A stretch of 64,000 nucleotides of DNA from Streptomyces kronopolitis (GCF_014646275.1 NZ_BMND01000014.1:62001-126000), one strand, 5' to 3'; counted from the first letter of the stretch, positions 54,383-63,159 are shown. Notes: generated from the sequence alone by a model not told the origin. Translations and numbers: made by a program.

Positions 54383-54436
54383 TGCGGTTCCCGTGCCGGG
54401 TGCCGCGAGCGGACCCGGTCCGGGCGGGCGCCGGTC

Positions 54437-54700
54437 TCAGGCGACCTGCCGTGTCACGGGGGTGCGGGCGCCCCGGGCGGCGCTTCGGCCGGCGGGGAGC
54501 ACGGCGCCCACCGGGCGGGCCGTGTCATACGGCGGCGCGGTGGGCGCGGAGGCGTCGGAGGGGGTGGACGCGGGGGCGGGGGCCGTCCGCGGGGGCCCGC
54601 ATCGCGCCGCGGGGGCGTCGCCCGCGGGGCCGCTGCCGGTGGGGGGAGGGGGGACCGGGGCTCCACCGCCGGTGGACCCCTGGTGCGGGGAGAGAGGCAT
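54437..54700 (-). CDS. Small hypothetical protein
   Basis: 87 residues, rich in Pro, Ala and Gly, with one cysteine and a basic C-terminal end (GRSAARGARTPVTRQVA). Third codon positions are almost all G or C in this frame and AAGGAA precedes the ATG at 54700, both of which favour a real gene over chance. No domain was recognised. A peptide precursor or regulatory protein is possible, but no modifying enzyme is nearby. Confidence 0.45.
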   Translation of the reverse strand: MPLSPHQGSTGGGAPVPPPPTGSGPAGDAPAARCGPPRTAPAPASTPSDASAPTAPPYDTARPVGAVLPAGRSAARGARTPVTRQVA

Positions 54701-54811
54701 CGCTGTTCCTTGGCGTCGAGGTGTGGGACCTACCTGGGGTGCCGCGGGGCCGGCGGGGGAACCGGTCGTGGCGGAGGGCACCGGCGGGGACGCCGGGCGG
54801 CGGGAGCGCCG

Positions 54812-55444
54812 TCAGTGGCCGCGGCCGGGGACGGGGCACCGCGGGGTGCGGGGGATGTGGCGGGGGCGGCGGCCGGCGTCGTGGCCGACGCTCCTCGGAG
54901 CCCGTCCGGCGTCGGCGACAAGGGGCCGGCCGCCTGCACCTCCGGGCACGTAATTCACCCTCGGTAAAAGGGACATGGGGGCGACCGTGGCGACAGGAGC
55001 GGCGGCCTCGCGGCCCGGGGAAGGAACGGGGCCGCGGACGGCGGCCGCGGCCGGTACGAACCGTCCGCCGGTGCCGGGGACGGGCACCGCGGCGCGCGCC
55101 GCGCGGAGGCGGAACCGCCCGCGGCGACCGTCGCGACCGGGGGCGGTGCGCGGTGCCGCCGGGCGCCGCGCCACGGCGCTGCACCAGAGCCCCGCGGCAT
55201 CCGAACTTCGGCCGTAGCCAGGGGTGTTGCTGAGGGAGGGGTCGTACGGCACCGGGGCCGGGCGATTGCCGGCGGCCGGGTGGTCCGGGACGACCGGGAG
55301 GGCGGACGCCGGGTGCCGGGAGGGCGCCGGGGGCGTGGCACTCGCGTCGCTGCGGGAGGCGCCGGGAGCCGGCGCGGCCGCGGTGAGGCTCAGGGGCTCG
55401 GTGCGGACACCGTTGGCCCGGCGAAGGAAGGGAAGAGTTCGCAT
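54812..55444 (-). CDS. Hypothetical protein
   Basis: 210-residue frame starting MRTLPFLRRANGVRTEPLSL with AGGGGGG ahead of the ATG. The first 80 or so codons (through PYDPSLSNTPGYGRSS) look coding by codon use; the rest is Arg/Ala/Pro-rich and could be beyond a frameshift. No family was recognised. A strong hairpin (55475-55505) lies in its presumed leader. Confidence 0.4.
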   Translation of the reverse strand: MRTLPFLRRANGVRTEPLSLTAAAPAPGASRSDASATPPAPSRHPASALPVVPDHPAAGNRPAPVPYDPSLSNTPGYGRSSDAAGLWCSAVARRPAAPRTAPGRDGRRGRFRLRAARAAVPVPGTGGRFVPAAAAVRGPVPSPGREAAAPVATVAPMSLLPRVNYVPGGAGGRPLVADAGRAPRSVGHDAGRRPRHIPRTPRCPVPGRGH

Positions 55445-55474
55445 GAAGCCCCCTGACCGAATGTGGGGGGCCGA

Positions 55475-55505
55475 TCAGCCGGTGCCGAGAATCGGCACCG
55501 GCTGA
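55475..55505. promoter_or_regulatory. Strong hairpin upstream of the hypothetical gene
   Basis: Perfect 14-bp inverted repeat TCAGCCGGTGCCGA / TCGGCACCGGCTGA with a three-base GAA loop, 30 bases upstream of the ATG at 55444. It could be a terminator of an unseen transcript, an attenuator, or an operator. Confidence 0.55.
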
Positions 55506-56288
55506 CGGATCCAAAACCCTCTACCGGGGACGCCCATACGGCATCTCGGTCTGACCGCAACCAGGCGCTGGGGCCGGGCCAACGGGTAGGCCAGGTGCCG
55601 CTCCCCGGAGAGGATGGGCGGCCCACCGGTTGGATGGAACTAGTTATCCATGCGGCTCGTCGCGCTACAACAGTCAATCGATAAGGCCACCCGTTCGGAG
55701 CAGCGCGAAAAGTGGAAACTCGTACCAACTTGCGCAATGGCCTTAGTAGATGCCTTTATTCCAGACATGACTGATGAAGCGTTTGATTGCAGACCGGTCC
55801 CTCCCGGTCACCGCCAGGAACCGCCTGCTCCGGCAAGGCGGCCGCTCGTCATTCTTGTGCGCGGAACGCATCGGGACCGGCTTCCCGCCTTTAGGCGGGT
55901 GGCCTCGCCGGCCGCCCACGACCATGACAACGGAAGTCATTACAGCATCGAAGACCCCTCCTCCGCAGCCACATCTCCCTTTGCGATTGGCCGAGTTGGC
56001 GCCGCGCCCGCAATTCTCCCCTACCGGTGACTGATCCGCGGAAGGCCGCCGCCGCGGACCGGCCGCGCTGCGGCGCTCGGACTTTTGCCGGCCCCGGGGC
56101 CGGCCCCCGTCCCCCCGCCGCGGTGGAGAGCGCACCAAAGCGCTCCCACCGGAGCGCGCAGTTCACCGCACCGCTCCTGGGCACGGTGCGACCGGATTCC
56201 TCGATTCCGATTTCGCGCTCCCGAGTGATTCGCGCCATCGGTACCGGTCGGCTGAATAACTCCCCGATCAGACAAGGGTGATTCGATA
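55506..56288. other. Atypical, poorly coding region before the recombinase gene
   Basis: About 780 bases of lower GC, especially around 55630-55780, with codons unlike the rest of the window in every frame. Several frames are open (for example 55650-56030, plus strand) but contain TTA, ATT and AGA codons and have no good ribosome site. It may be an old insertion or a decayed gene; no homology was recognised. Confidence 0.45.
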
Positions 56289-57365
56289 ATGAACAACGGT
56301 GCCGGGTATCCGTTTCCCCCCGACGACGAGACCCACGCCCTGTCGCTCGTCGCCTACGGGGAGCGGCGGTGGCCGGCCGCGATGCACGGGCTGGAGCCGC
56401 TGACCATGTCCCCGTACCAGGCCGGGTGGCGGCTGCGGGTCGTTCCCAGCATCGGCCACGTCCCCGTCCGCGAGGTCACCCGGCGGGTGGTCAACCGCGC
56501 ACTGCACTGCTGGATCGCCGACGAGTGCGGTCTGTCGACGGTGAAGAACAGCCTGGCCGTGCTGGTCCGCGTCCTGGAACAGGCCGTCCGCGACGGGGCG
56601 CTGGACGCCAATCCGGCCCGGGTGGCCGGCTGGCAGCAGGAGTTCCAGCGCGCGCAGCGCGAGCGCGCCACGCCCCGGGCGCTGGCCCTGCCGGACGTGC
56701 GGACGCTGGACCGGCTGGCGGCCTCGCTCGTTGAGCGGTCCGCCGACGGCTACCAGGGCTGGGGGGATGCCGTCCGGTTCGCCGCCTGGACCGGCACCCG
56801 CTTCAGCGAGGTGTCCGGCCTGCGGGCCCAGGACATCGATGTGAGCACCTGGACCTGGCACGTGCGGCGCTTCACCGTGTCCGAGCCGGACGGCCCGGGC
56901 GAGAGGGCCTGCCGGGGCAGGCACCAGCGGGTGGTGCCGCTGCGCCCCGCCGTGCGGGACCTGGCGGCCGCGCGGCTGGAGGCGGCGCGCCACACCCCGC
57001 AGGCCCGGCTGTTCACCGGCCCGGACGGGAGCCGCTTCACCGCCGCCGTCCTGCGCGACAGCACCCGCTGGGACGACGTGGTGACCGAGCTGGGCCACGA
57101 GTACCTGCGACGCCAGGACCTCCGCCACACCGGGCTGACCTGGATGGCGGACGCCGGGCTGCCGCTGCCCCTGCTGTGCGGCGCCGTCGGCCGGCCCCTG
57201 GAGGACGCCCGCCGGTACCTGCCCCCCGACCTGCATCCCCTCCCCGCGCAGAGCCACCGCGAACCACCGGCCGGTCAGGCCCCCGCCCCCACCTCGGGCG
57301 GGGGCCGCACCCTTTTCCCCCACGGCCCCGGGGGTGACGTCCGGCCGCCGCCGACCGGGCGTTGA
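56289..57365 (+). CDS. Tyrosine-recombinase-like protein with degraded active site
   Basis: 358-residue protein with an integrase layout. The SAM-like DNA-binding N-terminal part covers about 55-135 (VTRRVVNRALHCWIADECGL, TVKNSLAVLVRVLEQAVRDG). The catalytic domain has the first arginine (WTGTRFSEVSGLRAQDID), the second in RRQDLRHTGLTWM and the tyrosine in DARRYLPP. However, the histidine before DLRHT is a glutamine, and the usual LGHSS segment is replaced by CGAVGRPLE, so the second His/Trp position is also lost. Strand cleavage is therefore doubtful. No excision gene or attachment repeats were found. The downstream tail from about 315 is low-complexity Pro/Gly. Confidence 0.75.
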   Translation: MNNGAGYPFPPDDETHALSLVAYGERRWPAAMHGLEPLTMSPYQAGWRLRVVPSIGHVPVREVTRRVVNRALHCWIADECGLSTVKNSLAVLVRVLEQAVRDGALDANPARVAGWQQEFQRAQRERATPRALALPDVRTLDRLAASLVERSADGYQGWGDAVRFAAWTGTRFSEVSGLRAQDIDVSTWTWHVRRFTVSEPDGPGERACRGRHQRVVPLRPAVRDLAAARLEAARHTPQARLFTGPDGSRFTAAVLRDSTRWDDVVTELGHEYLRRQDLRHTGLTWMADAGLPLPLLCGAVGRPLEDARRYLPPDLHPLPAQSHREPPAGQAPAPTSGGGRTLFPHGPGGDVRPPPTGR

Positions 57366-57416
57366 GGGAACCGGGAACGCGCCCCCGGGCGGCCCGGAGG
57401 CCTCTGCGGGCCGGTC

Positions 57417-57677
57417 TCAGTCCGGGATGCCGGCGGGGGCCGCGGGCAGGGTGTGCAGCCAATCGGTCAGCAGGCGGTTGACCTCCGCGGGGCGTTCCTG
57501 CTGCACCCAGTGGCCGCAGCCGTCGAGGATGTGGGCGGCGGACAGGCCCGGGAGGGTGCGGGGGAAGGCCTTGATGGCGTCGGCCATCCACCGGGTGGTG
57601 GCGTCGAGTTCCCCGCCGATGAAGAGCGCCGACTGGGTGAGCGCGGCCCCCTGCCAGGCGGCGAGGGCGGGGCAACT
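57417..57677 (-). pseudogene. Epoxide hydrolase C-terminal fragment
   Basis: Reading the minus strand in from about 57677 gives LAAWQGAALTQSALFIGGEL, then RWMADAIKAFPRTLPGL, HILDGCGHWVQQERPAEVN and RLLTDWLHTLP before a TGA at 57417-57419. This is the last 85 or so residues of an alpha/beta hydrolase of the epoxide hydrolase group, with the catalytic histidine in GHWVQQERP and the acid region near GELDATTR. The first two thirds of the protein, including the nucleophile, are missing; the frame upstream of 57677 has no related sequence. Confidence 0.7.
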
Positions 57678-57819
57678 GGCCGTCGGGCGAACGGACTTCG
57701 GGCCCCGCCAGCACGATCGCGGCCCCCGCCACCACGATCATGACACCGCCCCCGTCGGACGGACGGCGGGGTCGGCGCAGTTCGGACAGCGCCGGAACGG
57801 GACACCCTTCCTCTCCCCA

Positions 57820-57840
57820 TATATCGGAAGGCAAGATATA
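57820..57840. promoter_or_regulatory. TATATC-N9-GATATA inverted repeat, probable PadR operator
   Basis: TATATC at 57820-57825 and GATATA at 57835-57840 flank nine bases, ending eight bases before the PadR start codon. Spaced AT-rich palindromes of this kind are typical PadR sites, so autoregulation is likely. Confidence 0.65.
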
Positions 57841-57848
57841 GTGCCGCC

Positions 57849-58238
57849 ATGGCTTCCAGGGATATGACGCAGGCCGCGTTCTTCGTCCTCACCGCGCTGG
57901 TCGACGAGCCGCGGCACGGTTACGGGATCGTGCAGGTGGTCGACGAGGTGTCCGAGGGGCATGTGCAGCTGCGGATCGGCACGTTGTACGGCGTGCTGGA
58001 CCGGCTGGCCGCCGACGGGCTCATCGAGCGGGACCGCGAGGAGGTGCAGCAGGGCCGGCTGCGCAGGTACTACCGGCTCACCGACGCCGGTGGCGCGGCC
58101 CTGTCCGCCGAGGCGCGGCGGATGACGGCCGGGGCGCGGGCGGCGACGGAGCGGATGGCCGCCCACCGCCCGCCGTCCGCCGGACCGGCCCCCGCCGGCT
58201 CGGCGCGCCGCCCGGGCCTCGCGGGAGGCACCGCATGA
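57849..58238 (+). CDS. PadR-family transcriptional regulator
   Basis: 129-residue regulator. The winged helix spans about residues 5-80 (TQAAFFVLTALVDEPRHGYG, LRIGTLYGVLDRLAADGLIE, and the wing RLRRYYRLTDAGGAAL). The C-terminal end is a short helix and a Pro/Ala tail instead of a long coiled coil, as in the short PadR class. An AT-rich palindrome directly ahead of the ATG suggests self-repression. Its TGA overlaps the start of a membrane protein gene (ATGA), which is its likely target. Confidence 0.88.
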   Translation: MASRDMTQAAFFVLTALVDEPRHGYGIVQVVDEVSEGHVQLRIGTLYGVLDRLAADGLIERDREEVQQGRLRRYYRLTDAGGAALSAEARRMTAGARAATERMAAHRPPSAGPAPAGSARRPGLAGGTA

Positions 58239-59254
58239 CGGCGACGCTGCTCGAACGGCGCTACCGCACCGTGCTGCGCCTGCTGCCCTCCTACTACCGC
58301 GCCGAGCGGGAGGAGGAGATGGTGGAGGCCTATCTGCACGGGGTCGACGAGCGGGACCTGGACGAACTGCGCCCGGCGTGGGGCGAGGTGGCCAGCGTCG
58401 CCGCCCTCGCCGTCCGCACCCGCATGGGCAGCGCCGGCGCCCCGGCCCGCTACGCCACGCTCGGCGCGGTGGTGCGCCTCTTCGCGCTGCTGAGCATGTT
58501 GCTGCAGGCGGCTTCCGGGCTGACCGGGCAGGCCTTCTTCCTGGCCTGGGTGCAGGGCGCCCCGGCCCGGGACCGGGAGATGGCACTGAGCAGCTTCACC
58601 GGCCACGGTGCGCCGGCGGGGCTGTACGAGATCGTGTGCCGGCTGCTTCCGCTGGCGTGGACGGTGGCCTACCTGGCGCTGCTGCGCGACCGCCGGCGCA
58701 CCGCCTTCGCCTTCGCCGCTCTCGCGGCCCTGCCCGGTCTGGCGTCCGTGGCGCAGCACCTGGGCGGCGGACAGGACGCCCTGGTGTTCTCCTTCTCCCT
58801 CACCACGGCCGCGCTCTCCTGGCTGACCGTCCTCGCGCTGTGCTGCGGCTTCCACCGCGACGCCCCGCCCGCCCGGCTCCCGTTGGCGTCTCCCGGGCTG
58901 GTGCTCCTGGGCACCTGCGTGCTCATGGGCGCGGCGATGGTGGTGTGGCCAGGGAACGCGGACCAGGTGTGGGCCGGCGGTGCGCCCTTCATCGTCGGGG
59001 CCGCCGGGTGGCTGTTCGCCCGGTTCCGTTTCCCGGAGCGCGCGGCGGACCCCGCGCTGCCCCTCGCCCTGGCCGCGCTCGGCCTCAGCACGCTCGTGGA
59101 GCGGACGCTCAGCCTCTCGTTCCTGGCCGAGGCCGACGCGCCGGGCGCTGTCGTCACCGCCGCCGGCGTGCAGGCGGCCGTCCTCGCGGCCCTGGCGGTG
59201 GCCTTGGCCGCGACCGGCGCCCGGGGCCTGACCGCACGGCGCGCGACCGGCTGA
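58235..59254 (+). CDS. PadR-linked integral membrane protein
   Basis: 339-residue membrane protein with about eight hydrophobic helices from residue 75 onward, for example RLFALLSMLLQAASGLTG, AFAALAALPGLASVAQHLGG and VLLGTCVLMGAAMVVWP. The cytoplasmic first 70 residues contain RLLPSYYRAEREEEMVEAYL, a pattern typical of proteins that follow PadR genes. Transported substrate, if any, is unknown. Translation is coupled to the regulator by the ATGA overlap. Confidence 0.85.
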   Translation: MTATLLERRYRTVLRLLPSYYRAEREEEMVEAYLHGVDERDLDELRPAWGEVASVAALAVRTRMGSAGAPARYATLGAVVRLFALLSMLLQAASGLTGQAFFLAWVQGAPARDREMALSSFTGHGAPAGLYEIVCRLLPLAWTVAYLALLRDRRRTAFAFAALAALPGLASVAQHLGGGQDALVFSFSLTTAALSWLTVLALCCGFHRDAPPARLPLASPGLVLLGTCVLMGAAMVVWPGNADQVWAGGAPFIVGAAGWLFARFRFPERAADPALPLALAALGLSTLVERTLSLSFLAEADAPGAVVTAAGVQAAVLAALAVALAATGARGLTARRATG

Positions 59255-59274
59255 ACCGGCCCGCCCGCCGGCGT

Positions 59275-59299
59275 CGGACGGGGCCCCGCGCCCCGTCCG
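59275..59299 (+). terminator. Hairpin after the PadR operon
   Basis: Ten-base stem CGGACGGGGC / GCCCCGTCCG with a CCCGC loop, 20 bases past the membrane protein stop. Confidence 0.6.
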
Positions 59300-59356
59300 T
59301 CGCCAGGTCCGTTCCGTATCCGGCCCGTGCCCGCCCTCGCGTGGAGAATTCACGGC

Positions 59357-59650
59357 ATGCCGACACCTGACACCGCCCCGGAGCAGGGAGCACCGCTGCA
59401 CGTCGAGATCGTCCGCGACGGTGTCCCGACGCCCTTCGACGCCGAGGAGGTCCGGGTCACGCTGCCCAACGGCATCGTCTTCCGCCTGTACCCGGGGCAG
59501 GATCCCGCCGGCTCCGTCGTGGCGGACGTTCCGTGCGGCGGGCCGGACGCCGACGAGTTCGCCGCCTTCGTGCTGCGGCCGGGCGCCTCCAACCTCTTCC
59601 TCATCAACGCGGAACGGCACGGGCGCCGCACCGCGGAGGAGGGCGGCTGA
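59357..59650 (+). CDS. Small hypothetical protein
   Basis: 97-residue protein. It looks like a compact beta-rich domain, PLHVEIVRDGVPTPFDAEEV, VTLPNGIVFRLYPGQDP, then DEFAAFVLRPGASNLFLINAE. No cysteine cluster, signal peptide or helix pair is seen. GGAG lies ten bases before the ATG at 59357. It is convergent with the Mbl gene. Function unknown. Confidence 0.65.
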   Translation: MPTPDTAPEQGAPLHVEIVRDGVPTPFDAEEVRVTLPNGIVFRLYPGQDPAGSVVADVPCGGPDADEFAAFVLRPGASNLFLINAERHGRRTAEEGG

Positions 59651-59665
59651 CCGGGGGCCCCTCCC

Positions 59666-60745
59666 CTACAGCCGTACCGACTTCCTCGGCTGCTGCTTGG
59701 CGCCGGTCAGCAGGCCGTGCAGGCTGGCGAACTCGTCGACGCACTTGGCGGTGCCGTTGACCACGCAGTCCAGGGGCTCGTCGGCGACCGTCACGGGGAC
59801 GCCCATCTCCTGGCGCAGCCGCTGGTCCAGGCCGCGCAGCAGGGCGCCGCCGCCGGTGAGGGCGATGCCGTGCTCGACGATGTCGCCGGAGAGCTCCGGG
59901 GGGCACTCGTCGAGGGTGCGGTGGACGGCCTGGACGATCGCGTCGACGGGTTCGGCGAGGGCGTCGCGGATCTCCTCCTCGGTGATCTCCTGGATCCGGG
60001 GCAGTCCGGTGACGTGGTCGCGGCCGCGGACCGTGTAGGAGGTGGGGCGGTCCTCCTCGCCGTCCTCGTCGGTGCCGACGGGGGTCCAGGCGGCCGAGCC
60101 GATCGCGATCTTGATGTCCTCGGCGGTGCGCTCGCCGATCGCCAGGTTGTGCTTCTTCTTGACGTAGGAGGTGACGGCGGCGTCCAGGGCGTCCCCGGCG
60201 ACCCGTACGGACTGGGCGGTGACCAGGCCGCCCAGGGAGACGACGGCGACCTCGGTGGTGCCGCCGCCGATGTCCACCACCATGCAGCCCACCGGCTCGT
60301 CCACCGGGAGGCCGGCGCCGATCGCGGCGGCCATCGGCTCCTCGATGAGGTGCACCTCACGGGCGCCGGCGCCCTTGGCGGAGTCGACGACCGCGCGCCG
60401 CTCGACGCCGGTGATGCCGGACGGGACGCAGATGACCACCCGCGGCCGGGAGAAGCGGCGGCTGGGCAGGGCCTTCTTCATCAGGGCCCGCAGCATCCGC
60501 TCGGCGGCGTCGAAGTCGGCGATCACGCCCTCTCTGAGCGGGCGCATCGCGGTGATCCCGGACGGCGTGCGGCCGATGGTCCGCTTGGCCTCCTCGCCCA
60601 CCGCGATCACCTCGCCGGCGGCGTTGACCGCGACGACGGACGGCTCGTTCAGCACCACGCCCTTGCCGCGGGCGTACACCAGGGTGTTGGCGGTGCCGAG
60701 GTCGATGCCTATGTCATACGTACCGGACGAAGTGCTGGACGCCAT
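59666..60745 (-). CDS. mbl: MreB-like cytoskeletal protein Mbl
   Basis: 359-residue actin-fold protein. Phosphate-1 loop DIGIDLGTANTLVYARGKG, connect and phosphate-2 stretch VVDIGGGTTEVAVVSLGG, and adenosine motif ALTGGGALLRGLD are all present. The inserted segment TPVGTDEDGEEDRPTS in the second half is an oddity absent from shorter MreB. Streptomyces use MreB and Mbl in spore wall thickening; the MASSTSSGTYDIGIDLGTAN beginning and single-gene setting (no mreC/mreD) point to Mbl. The ATG at 60745 has no strong ribosome site. Confidence 0.88.
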   Translation of the reverse strand: MASSTSSGTYDIGIDLGTANTLVYARGKGVVLNEPSVVAVNAAGEVIAVGEEAKRTIGRTPSGITAMRPLREGVIADFDAAERMLRALMKKALPSRRFSRPRVVICVPSGITGVERRAVVDSAKGAGAREVHLIEEPMAAAIGAGLPVDEPVGCMVVDIGGGTTEVAVVSLGGLVTAQSVRVAGDALDAAVTSYVKKKHNLAIGERTAEDIKIAIGSAAWTPVGTDEDGEEDRPTSYTVRGRDHVTGLPRIQEITEEEIRDALAEPVDAIVQAVHRTLDECPPELSGDIVEHGIALTGGGALLRGLDQRLRQEMGVPVTVADEPLDCVVNGTAKCVDEFASLHGLLTGAKQQPRKSVRL

Positions 60746-60917
60746 GGGGGGTTCGTGTGCTCTCTGGAGAGGGGAGGGAAACCTGGGGCATTGCACCGCA
60801 GACAACCCCATGGGCTACCAATGGCGTTCAATGCGGGCAACTCATAAGACTACCGGGGGCTCGGAATGGTTCCCGACGCCGCGTTCCACCGACTCCACCA
60901 CCCCCTCGTCCGCCGCC

Positions 60918-63080
60918 TCATCCGCCACCGTTCCTCTCCGTGCCGTCTGCCCCGCCGCGTGCCGTGTCATGTGCGGTGCCAGGTGCCTCGTCCCCCGGGG
61001 CGCCGTCCGCTTCGGCGGGCTCCCGGGACAGCGCCTCGGCGAGGTCGTCGAGGGCGTCGACGAGCAGGTCCGCGGCGCGCAGGGCGACGCCGCGGCTCTC
61101 GTCCTCCGCGTCCCACCTCTCCCATACGGCCCGCAGCTCGCTCCAGTTCACCTCGCCCCGTTCCCGGACCGCTTCGGTGGCCTCCTCCAGGGAGGCGCGC
61201 AGTTCGAAGGCGAAGGCGGTGGCGCCGGGTGAGGCGTCCGCGTCCCGCTCGGGGAGATGGACCTCCAGGATCATGGTGACCCGGCCCATGGTGGCCAGCG
61301 CGGCGCCGGCCGCCTTCGCCGAGGCGCGGGACAGCCCGCGGTGGCGCACCGGCTCCTTCTCGGCGCGGGCCTCGCTCTCCTCCCAGGCCGCGCGGGCCGC
61401 ACGGGAGTCCAGCAGGGCGTCGCGGATCTGCCGGGGGCGGCGCTCGGCGGGCGTGGCGTAGAGGTCGAACACGGCCAGCGCGTAGTGCCCGTTGGCCGCG
61501 AGCCAGTCGGCGAGGCCGTCGCGGAGCCGGGGCGTCTCCCAGGCCGGGAACAGCGCGTACGACAGCATCGCGAGCAGCCCGCCGACGAGGGTGAGCACCA
61601 CACGTTCCTGGACGGTCTGCTGCCAGCCCGCACCGGCGATGCCGAGCAGGAAGACCACATAGGCGGCCACGCACGCCGAGGTCACCGAGAAACCGGTCCG
61701 CATCAGCAGATACATCAGCGCCACGCAGACCACGGCCAGCGCGGCGCTGACGTACAGCCCGGGGTGGGCCAGGGCCATCAGCCCGCCCGCGACGCCGACG
61801 CCGACGAGGGTGCCGATGAAGCGGGCCACGCCGCGCGAGTAGGTCTGCGCGAAGTCCGGGCGCATCACCATGACGGAGGCGAGCGGCGCCCAGTAGCCGT
61901 GGCCGAACGGGAGCACGGTGCCCAGCAGATAGCCGGCGACGGCGACGGCGGCGACCCGCAGCGCGTGCCGCAGGACATGGGAGGACCAGCGGGCCTCGCG
62001 GTGCAGGGCGCGCAGCGCGACCGGCACCAGCCGCGGGACGCTGGGGCGCAGCAGATGGCCGCGTTCGCCCTCGGTGGTGGGGCGGGTGGCCTCGACCGGC
62101 TCGTCGGTGAGTTCGACGGCGTCGGCGAGCAGGGAGATCAGGCGGTAGGCGGAGCGGCGGGCGGCGCCGTGCAGCATCGGGCCGGTGGCGGGGACTTCGA
62201 GGACGGCCATCGCCTCGGGCGGCAGCCGCACCGGCCTGGCGTGCCGCACCGCGTGGGCGACGGCGTCCAGGACGGTGCCCGCGGCGCCCAGCAGATCGCG
62301 GGCGCGGTCCCGCTCGGGCCCCTCCAGCGGGGCGCCGACGACCGGGTCGGCGAGGGAGGCGAGGACCGGGCGGACGCGTTCGGCGAGGCCGCGCGGGCCG
62401 TGCAGCTGGACGGGGCGCCGCCTGGCCTGACGCGGGGTCACGGCGGAGGCGATCCGGGCGTCCATCAGGGGCGCCGGGTCGAACGGGGCGACCGGGTCCT
62501 GCCGCAGCCGCCGCGCGTAGTCCGCCTCGGCGGCCAGCGCGTCGGCGAGCGCGTCGCGCTGCACGCCCCACGGACGGACCGGGAAGACCACGATGAGGGT
62601 GGCCTGCACGAGGCCGCCGAAGAAGATCAGGGCGGCGTGCTGGAGCGCGCCGAGGACGGATGTCGGCAGGGTGACGGTGACCAGCATGATCGCCACGGTC
62701 TGGGTGCCGGCCAGCCCGGCGACCGGGCCGATCGCCCACGCCATCCCGGCCAGGAACGTCCAGCCGGCCAGCAGCAGCATGAAGGCGAGGAGGTGGGCGG
62801 CGGCCAGATAGCCGAGGAAGGTGGAGACCGCCAGCGCGCCGGCGACGGCGAGCGCGAGCACCGGGCGCGGCCGCATGCTCCGCTGGAAGGTGACGATGCC
62901 GGAGGAGAACGCGCCGAAGGCGGAGGACACCGCGAGCGTCGGATCGCCGCGCCACAGGCACAGGCCGATGACCAGGGCGACACCGACCGAGCCGCGGATC
63001 GCGATCAGGGGCGTGAGCTTGGTCCGCTCGATGGTCAGCCCCGAGCGGGCGGCGTCCTTGAGCGCACGCGACCAGGTCAT
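60918..63080 (-). CDS. FUSC-family membrane protein
   Basis: 720-residue protein with two membrane modules of about six helices, at residues 25-170 and 365-525, each followed by a helical cytoplasmic domain. Typical stretches are LIGLCLWRGDPTLAVSSAF-like near the start and FGHGYWAPLASVMVMRPDFAQTYSRG in the second module, the latter a hallmark of the FUSC (fusaric acid resistance / aromatic acid exporter) family. The C-terminal 180 residues are acidic and helical. It may export aromatic acids or, as with other FUSC proteins, have an unknown envelope role. The start at 63080 is divergent from the esterase gene. Confidence 0.85.
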   Translation of the reverse strand: MTWSRALKDAARSGLTIERTKLTPLIAIRGSVGVALVIGLCLWRGDPTLAVSSAFGAFSSGIVTFQRSMRPRPVLALAVAGALAVSTFLGYLAAAHLLAFMLLLAGWTFLAGMAWAIGPVAGLAGTQTVAIMLVTVTLPTSVLGALQHAALIFFGGLVQATLIVVFPVRPWGVQRDALADALAAEADYARRLRQDPVAPFDPAPLMDARIASAVTPRQARRRPVQLHGPRGLAERVRPVLASLADPVVGAPLEGPERDRARDLLGAAGTVLDAVAHAVRHARPVRLPPEAMAVLEVPATGPMLHGAARRSAYRLISLLADAVELTDEPVEATRPTTEGERGHLLRPSVPRLVPVALRALHREARWSSHVLRHALRVAAVAVAGYLLGTVLPFGHGYWAPLASVMVMRPDFAQTYSRGVARFIGTLVGVGVAGGLMALAHPGLYVSAALAVVCVALMYLLMRTGFSVTSACVAAYVVFLLGIAGAGWQQTVQERVVLTLVGGLLAMLSYALFPAWETPRLRDGLADWLAANGHYALAVFDLYATPAERRPRQIRDALLDSRAARAAWEESEARAEKEPVRHRGLSRASAKAAGAALATMGRVTMILEVHLPERDADASPGATAFAFELRASLEEATEAVRERGEVNWSELRAVWERWDAEDESRGVALRAADLLVDALDDLAEALSREPAEADGAPGDEAPGTAHDTARGGADGTERNGGG

Positions 63081-63159
63081 GGCGACGAGGATACGGGCCG
63101 CGGCCGGGGGTTCCCGGAGGGCGCCGGCGGACGGTGTGTGGGCCCGGCCCGCCCGGCCG

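Larger units (their letters stand above)
54028..54436. other. Upstream region of the polyketide unit
   Basis: About 410 bases before the DUF5988-like gene, dominated by the two G-rich repeat groups. Expected to contain the unit's promoter, but no clear hexamers could be picked out. Open frames across it are repeat artefacts. Confidence 0.5.

Noticed and set aside
55650..56030. Possible 126-residue gene before the recombinase
   Set aside because: Codon use is unlike the genome, there is no good ribosome site and no recognisable fold.
56289..57365. Recombinase as proof of an integrative element targeting tRNA-Arg
   Set aside because: The tRNA is nearly 20 kb away, no repeated tRNA 3' end was seen, and the recombinase active site is degraded.
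57690..57750. Small frame MIVVAGAAIVLAGPEV on the minus strand
   Set aside because: It has one hydrophobic stretch but runs out of frame into the epoxide-hydrolase remnant; too short and unsupported.
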